Positions 13,660 through 24,658 of a stretch of DNA of 64,000 bases are shown here, one piece after another. Both the position numbers and the translations under genes were made by a program. Positions within the stretch are counted from its first letter, which is position 1. Each line of letters opens with the position of its first letter. Source of the DNA: Diabrotica undecimpunctata (Eukaryota; Arthropoda; Insecta; Coleoptera; Chrysomelidae); contig NC_092809.1 of NCBI RefSeq assembly GCF_040954645.1, positions 130,003,914 through 130,067,913 on the forward strand. Reading direction: 5' to 3'. The notes under the pieces were generated by a model that saw only the letters and a list, made by a program, of their open reading frames with translations, had not been told where the DNA came from and did not search any database.

Positions 13660-14437
13660 CTTCTTCATACACGCTTCTAGCCACTTTTTTCAGGTGGCTT
13701 TCCTCTTCTCTTCTTTCCTACCCCTCTCAACAGCAAGTCCTTTAGCCACTTTCCATCTGCCATTCTCGCAAGATGGCCTGACCATCTAAGTCTCTTTGTC
13801 CTGAGGATCTGACTAATTTTTTCATATTTTCGTAAGCAGGCTACATATCCGCGATATACGCACTTCTCTCCCATGCTTGAATAGTTCTGCCGGAATACCA
13901 TTGCTGCCTGCACTTTTATTGTTTTTCATTCTATATATGATTTCTCTTATTTCATCCACAATGGGAGTCTCCATTGTTTCCGCCGTGTCGTTGACTTCCC
14001 TTATCATTTCCACTTGATCCTAATCCTTTAGATCCGGCTCTTCATTAAGCAGCTCTCTGAAATGCTCTTGCCATCTATATAAAGTTCTTCAATCTCTTGG
14101 AGCTTTTCTTCCCCCTACACAGTTTTTTGGCGTGTTTTCTCTCTACTTCATATTCATTTTTATTTTTGTCACTTTGTTTGTCCATATATTTTAGTCTTGC
14201 CTCGCTTCCTTTGTTAAGGCGCTTCTTGCAATAGGTATTAAACCATTCTTTATCTCTCCCCTTCCTTTCTTGACCTAACCGCCTTTGAGCTGTTTCCTTT
14301 ATAACTGCTTCTATTATTCCCCACTCCATTTCGATGTCACCTTGATTTCCGCTTTGAAGTAGGTTTGCTGTTACGTCTGTCTGAAATTTTCGATCGGTAT
14401 CTTTGTTCCTTAGTATGGCGACGTCATAATTGTTCAA
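13660..14437 (-). pseudogene. LINE-E linker, RT start and C-terminus with internal deletion
   Basis: Minus-strand order: a Lys-rich linker between endonuclease and RT (14437-14075, with EWGIIEAVIKETAQRRLG and DKEWFNTYCKKRL), then the first RT motif (14013-13822, IIYRMKNNKSAGSNGIPAEL). It then jumps directly into the post-RT C-terminal region (13913-13677, RLRWSGHLARMADGKWL). The catalytic RT palm is deleted. Frames change at each join. This is a relic with an internal deletion, not a gene. Confidence 0.75.
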
Positions 14438-14489
14438 TAGGATTCATGTAGAGACTATGAGGGGGCTATAAATAATTTACTGTGTGAAA

Positions 14490-14870
14490 ATTTACCTCAC
14501 TTTTTTATATATTGGATTATTTGAGACATAATATATTGTCGTTAGCTGAACTTCCTACACCAAATCCATTTTGTTCTTATTCTTCTTGACCTTTAATTTT
14601 TTCTTTTATAAAATTTCTTAGTATAGACTCAATCAATCTACTGACTGTACTTCTTACAAATATTCCTCCATAATTTTCATATCGTTTTCAATCGCCTTTG
14701 TTATAGATATGCGGTTTTTCATTTTGCTGGGACGGAAGGTGTCCATTAATACACAAGTTGAATATTATGTATGCTATCCTACTGAATAACGTTTCGGTTT
14801 TATTTTTCAGAAGTTCAGCATATGGACCTCCCAGGTTCACAAGCTTTTCCATTGTTTTGACCTTTTACCT
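14490..14870 (-). pseudogene. Non-LTR reverse transcriptase finger fragment
   Basis: The minus strand, in broken frames, contains GGPYAELLKNKTETLFSRI, NLCINGHLPSQQ and ENYGGIFVRSTVSRL. These correspond to the RT fingers and the NYRGISL-type motif of insect non-LTR elements. Stops and frameshifts are frequent. It is a separate fragment from the LINE-E piece below it, since both contain the same N-terminal RT region. Confidence 0.6.
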
Positions 14871-14929
14871 TAACTTTTGACATAAACTCAAGTTTGGCGG
14901 TTATAAACTCTTTTCCACAAAATACTTAA

Positions 14930-15090
14930 ATATTATTTTTGAAAATGATTTCCGGAGTGGAAATCGAAACGTCAATTTTTAGTTAGTTATTAAATTTTAA
15001 TTTCAGTCAACTGCGACTTAATCCCACATAAACACAATATTTAACGTAGATATATGCCTCAAGAAAACAATTTCAGAACCTAATCAAATA
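14930..15090 (+). repeat. Hairpin repeat family HR, copy 2
   Basis: Contains GATTTCC-GGAGT-GGAAATC, a perfect 7-bp stem with a 5-nt loop, followed by GAAACGTCAATTTT. About 90 bp further on is the block CTCAAGAAAACAATTTCAG that matches the distal block of the other copies. No coding potential. Confidence 0.75.
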
Positions 15091-15604
15091 GTTTTATTTT
15101 AAAACGACGATTTTTGCCTGTAAAATTCTCCGGACCATTTTATAAAAACGTACAAATGTACGGTCAATTATCTTCGGATTATTAGTAAAATAAAAAGAGA
15201 TTTAATGAGATTTTCGCTACCGATAAAATTTATAATGTGATGATTGAAAAGTTCCTACTATTAACGTCTGTAAAAAATGAAGGCCAAGGTCATTTTTAGA
15301 TGTTGCTAAGTAAAATGTTGTTCAGATGGTAGATAGTAATACTAACAAAAAATACACGTACCAATCCATAAATCTTCCGAAAAAAAAATTGAATAATAAC
15401 TTTTTCAACTTGGTTGTAGTACGGTCAAATTAGAAATGTCTTTAAAATATATTTTAGTAATAACGTCTTTTTATTTCATGGGAAGTTTAATCGGTAAAAT
15501 TGTAACAAAAATAAGAACAACATAAAATAACAAGAAATAAACAGCGAACTTATAAATCGTACGATAAACATAACTTAAATTAGATATAAGACGTCTTATA
15601 AATC
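15091..15604. other. No gene recognised
   Basis: AT-rich, without a frame or repeat that I can identify. It is bounded by the HR repeat and by the truncated 3' side of the LINE at 15605. Confidence 0.45.
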
Positions 15605-17350
15605 TGTCTGCATAGTGCCCTCCCCACCGTATTTTATAAGTTCTGCACATATTCCGTCTTCTCCCGCTGTTTTCACCTTTTTAATTTGCATATTTTCTCT
15701 TTCACTTCTGTACACGTCAATTCTTCTTCTTCTTCATGTTGTTTTGTGTTCGTTATTCTTTCTCTTTCTTCTTCTCTATCCGTTTCTTAATACATTTCTT
15801 TGAAATATTTCTGCCATTTTTCTGGTTCTATAGTTATATTAGCTGTCCGTTCTCAGTTACCTAGTTTTAAATATTGGTACAATGTTTTTGAGTTGTGTTT
15901 TTTATTTTCTGTTTCTATCTCGTTTATAATTTCTTCTACTTTTTACTTTTGCCTTTAATCTTTGTATTTTTCTCGTCCATCTTCTTTGCTTGTGCTTAAC
16001 TATTTCAATCGTGTTTTATTCTTTTCTTCTATTGTTTCTGCATTGTTTATTTCTTATTGGATTGTTTTCCACTGTTCCTCCATTTGTTATTCTTTGAACT
16101 GCATCTCTGTTACTTTATTTACTTCTTGTACAAATTTTCTTCGTACTTTTTTCTCTTTCAATTTATCCAAGTCCCATTTTCTCTGTGCTTTTCGCTTTTC
16201 ATTCTTCGTTGTTTTTATTTTAGATTTTGTAACCACTAGTGTATGGTCCGAATCGATGTTGGCCCCTCTGTGAGATCTAACGTCATTTATCGATTGTTTG
16301 TATGCCTTTTTAATTAGTACATGGTCTTATGTCCATGTTTAACGCCGCTGCTAAATTACATAGTCTTTCTCCATTATTGTTTGTTGTGCCATGTATTGAG
16401 TTTGTACCTGCAACCTCTCTGAAGCAATTTTCTTTGCCTATTTGGGCGTTAAAATCTCGTATAAGGATCAATATATATGCTCCCGGGATTTTCTTGGCGT
16501 TTTCTTCTAGGGTTTCATAGAACTGTTGTTTTGTCAAGTCATCACTGTTTTCTGTGAGTGCATAAACATTTATTATGGACAACTTGTTCGGTTTGCTGTT
16601 TACTTTTATGTATAATATTCTTTTACTTATTGGTTTAAATTCCATATCTTTACGTCTCATTTCTCCTATCACCATTAAAGCCGTTCCTCCATATACCTGT
16701 TTTTCTTCGCCTGCATACCATACTATATAATTTTTCTTTTTGATTTTTCCACGTTTATCCCATCTGGTTTCCTGAATTCCTGCAATATCTATCTTGTATT
16801 GTTTTAACTGTGTCGCTAGTTCTTCCATTTTTCTTGTTTCATTGTTCATTGTTCCAATGTTTTTTATCATTTTTTTAATTCTTTTTCTCTTTTTTGTATT
16901 TTTCTTACTATCCTGAATATACCTTGACACATTTTTCTCTTCGTTTGCATTGTCTGTTTCCTTTTCATCCATCCATTCTTCTGTTTCTAGTTTTTTGGAG
17001 CATTTCAATATCTATGAGTTTATTTTCTTTTGCATTATACTTCAGCACCTTGTTATCTATTTCTAATTTCTGTCATCTGATTTTTACTTTTGCTCCTTTT
17101 CTTCTCTTTTCGTCTCTTGTGTATCTGAGTTTACCTTTTTCTTGGAGTATCTTCTGTTTGTCTTCTCAGCTCTTTGTTTCTATTATACATTTCTTGTATC
17201 CTATCTTAAACGCACTTTTAATTTCTATTTTTAATTGAAGCTCTTTTTCCATCATTTTTTGTATGTCTTCTCTTAGTCTCTTTTCATCTTCTAGGTTTAC
17301 CGTAATTCCGGATGATTAATTTATTGCGTATTTTTTCTTTATCGATCTTC
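15605..17350 (-). pseudogene. Non-LTR retrotransposon: ORF1 remnant, endonuclease, start of RT
   Basis: Minus strand. The first part (17350-17010) is a Lys/Glu-rich coiled-coil-like ORF1 remnant with RLEKIDKEKIRNKLIIRN. It is followed by an open endonuclease domain (17008-16310) of the APE/EEP type: QETRWDKRGK (catalytic Glu), a NVYAL motif, and LIRDFNAQIGKE where GDFNA is expected (Gly changed to Arg). A linker follows (16300-15700), then the first RT motif EDGICAELIKYGGEG at about 15620, where the element stops. The RT palm and 3' end are missing, so it is truncated at the 3' side, which is unusual for a simple LINE insertion and implies later deletion. Confidence 0.82.
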
Positions 17351-17595
17351 TCTAATCTATTCTCCATAAGTGTCAATGTTTTGAGTTCTTAGTATAAGAC
17401 GTCATAATATAATTAAAAAAGAAACTTAAGGTAATTAAAAATTTAGACAATTACATAATGATATACACTGGCGTACGTCAAAATGAAAGAGATGGTGGTT
17501 ACATGAAAGTTTCTGCTGTTCAGCATGTTACTTAGAAGTCAAGCGGTCGTTTTGCAGGGGATTATTTTGAGAAACTTAGAGATAAGATCATCTGT
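17351..17595. other. Short spacer
   Basis: A short AT-rich join between two LINE remnants of different clades. No coding signal. Confidence 0.4.
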
Positions 17596-18130
17596 TCAAA
17601 CCGTGTCATATGCTGCCTCTATGTGAGTAGCTTTAGAAAGCACTTGATCAGCGAAGGTTTCTAGTGACTTGAAGCCTGCATGTTTCATTGGTATTTCTTG
17701 AAATAGTTTTGAACTAATTCTATGAAGAATGAGTCTTTCAAGGTAAGGCGATGGGACGGTAACTCTTTCACGGCCTGCTGGTTTTACTAGTTTAAGCATA
17801 CCAATGATTTTGATTTATTCGAAAAGATTTGGTAGGTACCTTATTTAAATATATCTGTATCCTGACTTTTCACTTCCAAGTTTTTTTTAAAAGCGATCAC
17901 GCTTTACGGTTAGGTTTTTTAAAGTCTAGGTTTCAATTTTGCTTGTACATTTTTGTCTTCTAGCTGTGTCTAAATTTAGAAAAAGTTTATCTTTTCGTCC
18001 TTCACGATGACTTGATCCTGGTATGTAGTGCTGACGATAGTCTCTCCGAATTTCTTTGTTGCAGATATTCTCTCTCTTCAATTTTTACCGCCTGGAGAGA
18101 GTGTAATGGTTGTCGTGATAATGTGTGGTC
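17596..18130 (-). pseudogene. Non-LTR reverse transcriptase fragment (Jockey/I-type)
   Basis: The 67-codon frame at 17799-17596 has YLERLILHRISSKLFQEIP, then HAGFKSLETFADQVLSKAT and ends HIEAAYDTV, where RT motif A begins. This pattern (LILHRI, AGFR, TDQVL, AYDTVW) is typical of the Jockey/R1/I group rather than of LINE-A to LINE-E. Decayed linker sequence precedes it (18130-17800). The rest of the protein is absent. Confidence 0.65.
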
Positions 18131-18179
18131 CGTCTCCATAGACTACTATCTCTGGTCATTTCTATTACATCCTGCATAG

Positions 18180-18640
18180 GCCTGTTTCCAAACCATTCCA
18201 TCCCACAAAAATAAACTAGGTTTGGTCAATTCTCAAAACTGCACTTGCGGAGAGTTGGATACATTAGAACATGTGATTTTCGATTGTGCAAGCTTCCAGA
18301 TTCTAAAGCAAACAATATACAAAAATCTGCAAACAGCAGGAGCTACTCTCCCCACTAATTTAAATGCCATTCTATGTACATGTAATATAAATTTCTACAA
18401 AATTGTTTATAACCATCTAAAAAATATGAAAATTGATCTTAAAAAAAAACAAAACAAAAACAAAAACAAAATAAATAAATTAAACAAAATAAAAAATAAA
18501 AAAGAATAAGAATAAAATTATATACAAAAAAAAAAATAAAAAAAAGATACAAAAAAAATATGTATATGAAAAACAAAACACAAAGAGGACCTAAACCTCC
18601 GAAGTGTTGAATCGGGTTTAGGTCTTAGCGCTGTGGAAAA
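18180..18640 (+). pseudogene. C-terminus and 3' UTR of an I-like LINE
   Basis: The plus frame reads LGLVNSQNCTCGELDTLEH followed by VIFDCASFQ, the CCHC-type motif after the RNase H domain. It aligns with CECGQMDTLEHIFWECP of the intact I-like element at 20722-22956. The frame becomes a Lys/Asn-rich run because of an A-rich tail at 18430-18560. A 10-bp perfect hairpin, GACCTAAACC pairing with GGTTTAGGTC, occupies 18588-18624 in the presumed 3' UTR. The RT and RNase H are missing. Confidence 0.7.
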
Positions 18641-18778
18641 AAAATATATTTACATTATTGATAGTTAGTATTAGTATTTAGTTTTAGCATTTAGTACTTG
18701 TTATTATTAGTATTTATCAAAATATAATGCATCTCAGCTAAAGCTAGTCAATTGGTCTAAACCAAGGTCATTAATCTA

Positions 18779-18846
18779 AACACGCACACACACACATACA
18801 CATACACACACATACACACACACATACATACACATACATACACATA
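18779..18846. repeat. (CA)n microsatellite
   Basis: About 68 bp of CA repeat with CATA interruptions. On the minus strand it directly follows the last decayed codons of the LINE C-terminal fragment that starts at 19043. Confidence 0.9.
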
Positions 18847-18849
18847 TTC

Positions 18850-19740
18850 CTGTTGGAACTTCTTGTGATCTGGTCAATCCATCTTGTCGAAGATCTTCCT
18901 CGTGGCGCCTGGGCTTCTACCTTCCCTTGAATAATGAGTCTCTCCATATTGTCTATGTCTGACCTTATGACATGTCCAAAATATTTTAATTGTTGAACCT
19001 TTAAACCTTTCATAATTTTTATATGTATGTTGGTTGGATCCATTGCAAGAGTTTATCGAGTTCGTTGGTAAATACAAGCCAGTGAGCTTTACTAAACTTC
19101 CAGTGTGGTCACTCCTTCAGATTTCTGCAGGATTCTTCATCTATAGAAAAGGCCAGGAGCTGGCCCCCTTCTCTATTTTCTGCTTAACAGAGACCAGTTC
19201 TGTGTCCCCTGCGTTTGATAAGCTTTCTTTTTTCCTTCTACTAATTCTTTTATTTCTTCTCCCACCACCACTCGGGATTCTCACCTTGATATACCTCTTT
19301 ATTTTCCAGAGATCCTTTTGCCGCTTGATGAATGAAGGCAGTGTTTAATTGATTCGTACTTCATTTTTGTCTACCGTCCTTCATATATGTCCCATTTTTA
19401 TGTTTTGTCTTTCGGTAGTTTACCATTACTTTCGCTATTACCAAATGCTGGTCAGATCCATACTCTGCATTAGGAAATACCCTTACGTCATTAGTTTTAG
19501 ACCTTGAATTTGATTGATTATTGATTTTATTCTGGGCTGTACTAATGTGAGTTTATGTACGTCCTTATGCGAAAAGAATTCATTCATTATCTTTAGAGAT
19601 ACACTTTGATATGTCTATAAGTCGTATTCCGTTATTGTTCTCTTTTTTCTTTCCATATTTTCTCATTACTGGGCCCTTATCTTTTTCGCCAATTCTAGCG
19701 TTAAAATCACCTAGTATATTGATTTCCTTCTGTAGTATTG
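18850..19740 (-). pseudogene. Non-LTR endonuclease, linker and C-terminal pieces
   Basis: Minus strand. The end of the endonuclease is at about 19735-19620, EINILGDFNARIGEKDKG (with the GDFNA motif intact) and KKENNNGI. A decayed linker follows, then the post-RT region at 19043-18850 with QLKYFGHVIRSDIDNMERL and APRGRSSTRWIDQITR. The whole RT domain is missing. The fragment runs into the CA repeat. Confidence 0.68.
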
Positions 19741-19821
19741 GTTAATTTATTTAAAAAAGTCGTCAAATTGTTTAATACAAATACTAAATCAATACTTTTT
19801 TATAAAATAATACTTCTGGCT

Positions 19822-19965
19822 TAATTTTGTTCTGGAGCTATTTTCTTGTGACTATTTTTAATAGAAATTGACCATAATTTTAGCTGAAAATACGTTTATA
19901 TTGACGCTTCGATTTCCACTTCGAAAATCGATCTCAAAATACAAATTGAACACATTATTTTGTAT
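19822..19965 (-). repeat. Hairpin repeat family HR, copy 3
   Basis: On the minus strand it reads TTTTGAGATCGATTTTCGAAGTGGAAATCG (in two parts: hairpin arms CGATTT and AAATCG) followed by AAGCGTCAATA. About 100 bp later comes CACAAGAAAATAGCTCCAG. Both conserved blocks of the family are present in the right order. Confidence 0.78.
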
Positions 19966-20447
19966 TCATAAACAAATAATCATATCTAAAACAACTTTTT
20001 TAATGTACAGATTTTGAGAAATAAATTTAGCAAATTATTTTTGTCTTTTAATGACTACATTAAAGGCGTTAGAGTATTAACAAGATTAGTATATTTTTAA
20101 AGATTATTGAACGCCATCTGCTTTTAATAAAAAACATTATTGGCAAAGTTCCCTAAAACAGTGTGGTCTTTACTGCTCATGTTTTTACATCTCAAACAAC
20201 GATAAAACTACCTAAATCCTATAAAAAAGTTAATGGCTGACTTGTAATTTAGAAATTACTTAAGGTTTTCTTTATGCATCTGCTTTTAAAGTGAACGAAT
20301 GTTTATTATGGATGTTAAAAGTTTTTAGAAATACATATTATACTCTAAACAAAACTGTTGAACTTAAATAATTATATTGAGAATCTGGAAGGATTCTCTG
20401 GAAAATATATATATCTGGAAGAAAATTTAGATTAAATTAGATATAGG
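19966..20447. other. No gene recognised
   Basis: AT-rich left flank of the pogo element. No frame or repeat identified. Confidence 0.45.
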
Positions 20448-20686
20448 TAGGGTAAGGTTTCCTAATTTGGAACACTTTTTAAATATCTATTGCATTACAC
20501 ATATTAATAAATATTTCAAAATTTTGTCATAAAAATCATTTATTAAATACTGTTTATATTTCAAAAAATCACAAATAATAAATACATGATATGTTATTTT
20601 GTTTTTCAAATAAAATTAAATATAAACAAAAGTACAATTTGGGATACAGGCATCTAATTGGACCATTAGCGCCGTAAATTGGACCG

Positions 20687-22732
20687 ATGTTAAAACCTAT
20701 ATTTAAACATAAGGAACGTGTGAATATTTACATACTATACAGACTTCTTAATAATCTTCATATTCCAGTAGACATCAATAACCTTATATTTCAATTCTTA
20801 AACAATAGGACTCTATATGTTAAAAATCATTATCACGAAATGGTTGGACCATCGCATACTACACAAGGTCTAATACAAGGCTCACCTTTAAGCCCAATAT
20901 TATTCAATATTTATCTTAAAAATATATACACAATAATACCTGAAAATTGTGTACTTCGGTCATATGCAGATGATCTAATTATCTTAACAAAAGGTAGTAA
21001 TTTTAACCATATAGCAAATCAGGTAAACTTTATCCTATATGAATTATCCAAATGGTTTGATACACATAATCTTAAACTATCCTCATCAAAATGCGAGACT
21101 TTATGGTTTAAAATGAACCGTCCTATTAGTAATCCACCAGATATAAAAATTAATGACTATATAATCCCTAATGTTCTGTCGAAAAAATATTTAGGTATAA
21201 TATTTAAGCACAATCTAAATTGGTCAGACCAAATAGATAACATGATTAATAAAGCCCAAAAGGGCATTAATATAATACGTGCTCTTTGTAGAGTATGGTG
21301 GGGATCAGACCCAAGAACACTAAAATTAATATATAATGGCTTGATACAATCACAATTAGATTATGGCGCTAGTATAATTAATAACTTCTCTCAACAAAAT
21401 TTTATGAAATTAAACCGAATACAATTCCAAGCTTTGAGAACAACACATGGGATGATGAAATCTACTCCCACTAATGTCATTTTAGCAGAAAGTGCAACTA
21501 TCGATCTACACCATAGATTTAAATGGATTGCCACGAAATACATAGCAAAGATTAGCACAACTCCAAATCACTCATTATTAAATATGCTTCTAGACTTAAA
21601 AAAATATCATGGTTATCAACAAGGATATTGGAAGGGAAAAAATCCAACATATTTGATTGACGCTCTAACAGAAGTTAAAAAGTTTTTACCATCAATGAAC
21701 ACAAGTGACATACCAGCCTGCTACTCAAATGAATATGATATCTACACTTATAATGTACCAATTATAAAAACATTATTAAAAAAAAATAGTTCCCATAACC
21801 TTTGGGAATATTACAATTTTGTAAATTCGTATTACTATAATTACATACAAATATTTACAGATGCTTCAAAAAAACAAAAAAATCAAAACCTTGAGGAAGC
21901 CAAAACGGGCATAGGAATACACATACCTAGTATAAATTATTCCTTTTCTGAAAAAATTCCTTCACTTATTAATATCTGTACAGCAGAAATAATAGCTATT
22001 CAAAAGGGTCTAATGATTTGTGAGGAAAAAAGTTTTGATAAAGCTATAATATTTACGGACTCAAAGAGCGCTATAGACAACATTAATAACAATATGATAA
22101 CTGCAACAAAAGATTACAGAGTCTTGCAAGTTAAAAAGAAACTATACTATTTAAATAAATATGGGAAAGATATTAGATTATGTTGGATTCCTGGACATAA
22201 TGATATCAAGGGAAATGAAATAGCTGACAAACTGGCAAAGATTGGGGCTGAATTAAATATTCCTGCTAAAATTCGATTAAGTAACTTGGATATCATGCCA
22301 TTATTAAAAAATAAAATATGTTCTATGCATCAAAATAATTGGTTAAATTCTTTTCAATATAAAGGCAAGTGGTATAACAACATACAAAATTTTTTTCCTA
22401 ATAAACCATGGTTTGACACAATCCCATACATAGATAGGCGGCATATTACTACCATTATTAGAATGAGGAGTGGTCATTGCCTGACAGGAGTACATTTATA
22501 TAAAATCAACATTCGCGATAACCCATACTGTGAATGTGGGCAAATGGATACACTAGAACACATATTTTGGGAATGCCCAATAAACAAAATTAAAGATTAT
22601 GATGTCTATCAGGAGCTGATTAAAATTAATATTAAAACCCCAATTAACATACCAATGCTTCTTTGCGAGATTAACCCTAAAATTATCAAAATTCTTATCA
22701 GATTCCTACAGATCAACCATATAAAATTATAA
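20687..22732 (+). CDS. RT-RNase H polyprotein of an I-like LINE (5'-truncated, chimeric start)
   Basis: 681 codons without interruption. Residues 1-12 are pogo/TSD sequence, and LINE coding begins at residue 13. The reverse transcriptase lacks its N-terminal fingers and motif A but has TTQGLIQGSPLSPILFN (motif B) and SYADDLIIL (YADD, residues 93-96). A complete RNase H follows with Asp392 (FTDASK), Glu434, Asp458 (FTDSKSA), His504 (WIPGHNDIKGNEIADKLAK) and Asp514. A C-terminal CECGQMDTLEHIFWECP zinc-binding motif ends the protein. RNase H after the RT is characteristic of the I/R1-LOA side of non-LTR elements. RT activity should be lost because motif A is missing, while RNase H could still fold. 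Confidence 0.9.
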   Translation: MLKPIFKHKERVNIYILYRLLNNLHIPVDINNLIFQFLNNRTLYVKNHYHEMVGPSHTTQGLIQGSPLSPILFNIYLKNIYTIIPENCVLRSYADDLIILTKGSNFNHIANQVNFILYELSKWFDTHNLKLSSSKCETLWFKMNRPISNPPDIKINDYIIPNVLSKKYLGIIFKHNLNWSDQIDNMINKAQKGINIIRALCRVWWGSDPRTLKLIYNGLIQSQLDYGASIINNFSQQNFMKLNRIQFQALRTTHGMMKSTPTNVILAESATIDLHHRFKWIATKYIAKISTTPNHSLLNMLLDLKKYHGYQQGYWKGKNPTYLIDALTEVKKFLPSMNTSDIPACYSNEYDIYTYNVPIIKTLLKKNSSHNLWEYYNFVNSYYYNYIQIFTDASKKQKNQNLEEAKTGIGIHIPSINYSFSEKIPSLINICTAEIIAIQKGLMICEEKSFDKAIIFTDSKSAIDNINNNMITATKDYRVLQVKKKLYYLNKYGKDIRLCWIPGHNDIKGNEIADKLAKIGAELNIPAKIRLSNLDIMPLLKNKICSMHQNNWLNSFQYKGKWYNNIQNFFPNKPWFDTIPYIDRRHITTIIRMRSGHCLTGVHLYKINIRDNPYCECGQMDTLEHIFWECPINKIKDYDVYQELIKINIKTPINIPMLLCEINPKIIKILIRFLQINHIKL

Positions 22733-22956
22733 CCTTAATAATAACCTATCCAATATTAACATTTAAACCAACTATAAGAAAATAGAAAACATAAATAAAA
22801 TGTAGATATGTAGAAAAAATGTCTATATGTCAATGATAATTGATAATAGGGCATGAGATATATTCTCAGACTCACGACAGTGGCCCAAAAATTAACAAAA
22901 CAAATGTACTGGCTGATTATTCAGAAGAATAAAAGCCAAAAAGAAGAAGAAGAAGA
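20722..22956 (+). mobile_element. I-like LINE, 5'-truncated, 13-bp TSD, recent
   Basis: A 2235-bp insertion flanked by a perfect 13-bp duplication, ATAAGGAACGTGT, at 20709-20721 and 22957-22969. The 3' end is an AAGAAGAAGAAG tail and the 5' end is cut inside the RT domain. The insertion lies in the left subterminal region of the pogo element, so it is younger than that element. No stop has accumulated in its 669 remaining codons. Confidence 0.92.
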
Positions 22957-22969
22957 ATAAGGAACGTGT

Positions 22970-23276
22970 TCAAAAATATATATTAACATAACAAACTAAT
23001 ATTCAACGTTATGTAACTGATAAACTTAACCTAAATGTAAAAAATCTCAATCTTAAGTTTTACAATTTGAACAATAAAATATCTTAGTTCTTAGCGATAC
23101 ATTGGCACATTTTGCATGAAACCAAATTTTACACATACCAGCTGTCAGATTTAGCTACACCTAATTTTGCTACCTTTTTTAACAACGAATTTTTAACAAA
23201 TATAAAGTAGTTTTAACTGATTTTACTTTAAATGCCACAGCTCGTGGTTCAAGTTCGTTTTTGTATGGGGAACTGG
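22970..23276. other. Pogo internal non-coding sequence
   Basis: Sequence of the interrupted pogo element between the LINE insertion and the C-terminal end of the transposase (minus strand). No gene. Confidence 0.5.
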
Positions 23277-24658
23277 TCATTTCAACAGCGTCCTGGGTGC
23301 GGCTGGGACCGCACCCAGGACGCTGTTGATGACGCTGTTGAAAACCAAAATTTTGATGATTTTATAAATTTTGAAATATCCTGACCCAAAATAGTATTTA
23401 GGGAAGTTGATACTGCTCTCTTCGTTCGTTCTACCAAAGAATATTATCTTCTTCAGAAGAGAATGCTTCAAGTTGGGATTCATGGTTAGAGTTTCATGCA
23501 CTGTCAAACAACATTGAAGCTGCCAAATCAGTTTCTTTAAAAATATTTTCATCTGTAAGCCAAATATCACTAGCACGAAAAGCGTTCTGTGCATTTCTCA
23601 CTGTTGCAGCAGCCCATAAGCCTTTCCAATTATCCCGGAAACCTAAAACAGTTCGACCCACGTTATTCCGCAACCATTTTTGAATGAATTGTCCATAAAC
23701 ATTTTGAAAGGCTTTGAAGAATCCAACATCCAACGGTTGAAGTCTGTGTGTGCTGTAACTAGGTAATTGCAATAACCTAATTCCTGACAATTTGTAGAGC
23801 TTTTAGGTTTTTGCTGTGGGTACTGTGGCTGTCCAACAATAACAAAACAGGAGCCTCAGGGCTTCGCTTAACTGTTTCAATGAAATGATTAAGCCATGTC
23901 ACAAAAAGATCATGACTGATATATCCAGTATCGCTAATAGTGACAATAATGCCAGGGGAGCACCTAATAAAAGTTCCTCTTGAAAACGTTTTTCTTAAAA
24001 GTTATCATGGGTAGTACAAACTGCCCTGCTGCACTAGCACAACAAACCATAGTAGTATTTACCACCTTCTCTCCACTAGAAATGCTTCCAATTTGATGTT
24101 TTCGCTTCTTGGCTAATATTTTTTGACATTACCATTGTACGGTTGAGCAGCATGTCTGTTGACGTTGAATGTGCGTGTGGCGGTCAATTTTTCCTCTTCA
24201 CAAATTCTTTATAAAAGTTCATACAATTTATCAACTCGTGCTTTGCTAAATCCTGCAGCCTTTGCCATTGATGTTTTCTCCGGCTGCCGTAATGATATTT
24301 CTTTATGTCTTGACATAAAGCCATAATACCCCTTCTTGCCTGCCATACGTTTGTCTGTGTTCAAGTTGTGTTTCAAATTGTTTCTTGTTGCCAATTCAAA
24401 TGCCAATGTGCGGACGTCTCGTATGCCCATTCTGAACATTCGCTCTTCAAAAATCAAAATATACAGTAAACCTGTCCATTTTTTAATTGCATTATTTGCC
24501 CGTTTGTTTTTCTCTTCGAGACGTCTTTTTAGTACAGCTTTAGGTGCTTTAAACAATCTTACACATTCATTAAGCCCATAAGAACCATTGCGAAAAGCGG
24601 AAATAGCACTGCCTAAATCTACTGTGCTCCACTTGCCGTATTTACCACGTGATGACAT
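23277..24658 (-). pseudogene. Pogo/Tigger-like transposase, frameshifted
   Basis: The N-terminus at 24658 (MSSRGKYGKWSTVDLGSAIS) has a psq/CENP-B type helix-turn-helix: AFRNGSYGLNECVRLFKAPK and then VLKRRLEEKNK. It stays open to 24209. The DDE part is in several frames: AASAAGQFVLPMITF-like sequence at about 24050, VLLLLDSHSTHSKN at about 23840 (consensus LLDGHxSH, here Gly to Ser), and RLLQLPSYSTHRLQPLDVGF at 23780, then FFKAFQNVYGQFIQKW. At least three frame changes make it inactive. Tigger-type proteins cut and paste DNA at TA sites. Confidence 0.85.
23283..23328. repeat. Perfect 20-bp GC-rich hairpin
   Basis: 23283-23302 is an exact inverted copy of 23309-23328, separated by the 6-nt loop CTGGGA. 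The arms are about 65% GC in an AT-rich region. It lies in the C-terminal part of the pogo transposase frame. A partial third copy of the arm (GACGCTGTTGAA) follows at 23331. Confidence 0.95.

Noticed and set aside
15615..16273. Phe/Leu-rich plus-strand frames that look like membrane proteins
   Set aside because: Antisense of a Lys/Glu/Asn-rich LINE linker on the minus strand; hydrophobicity is a strand artefact.
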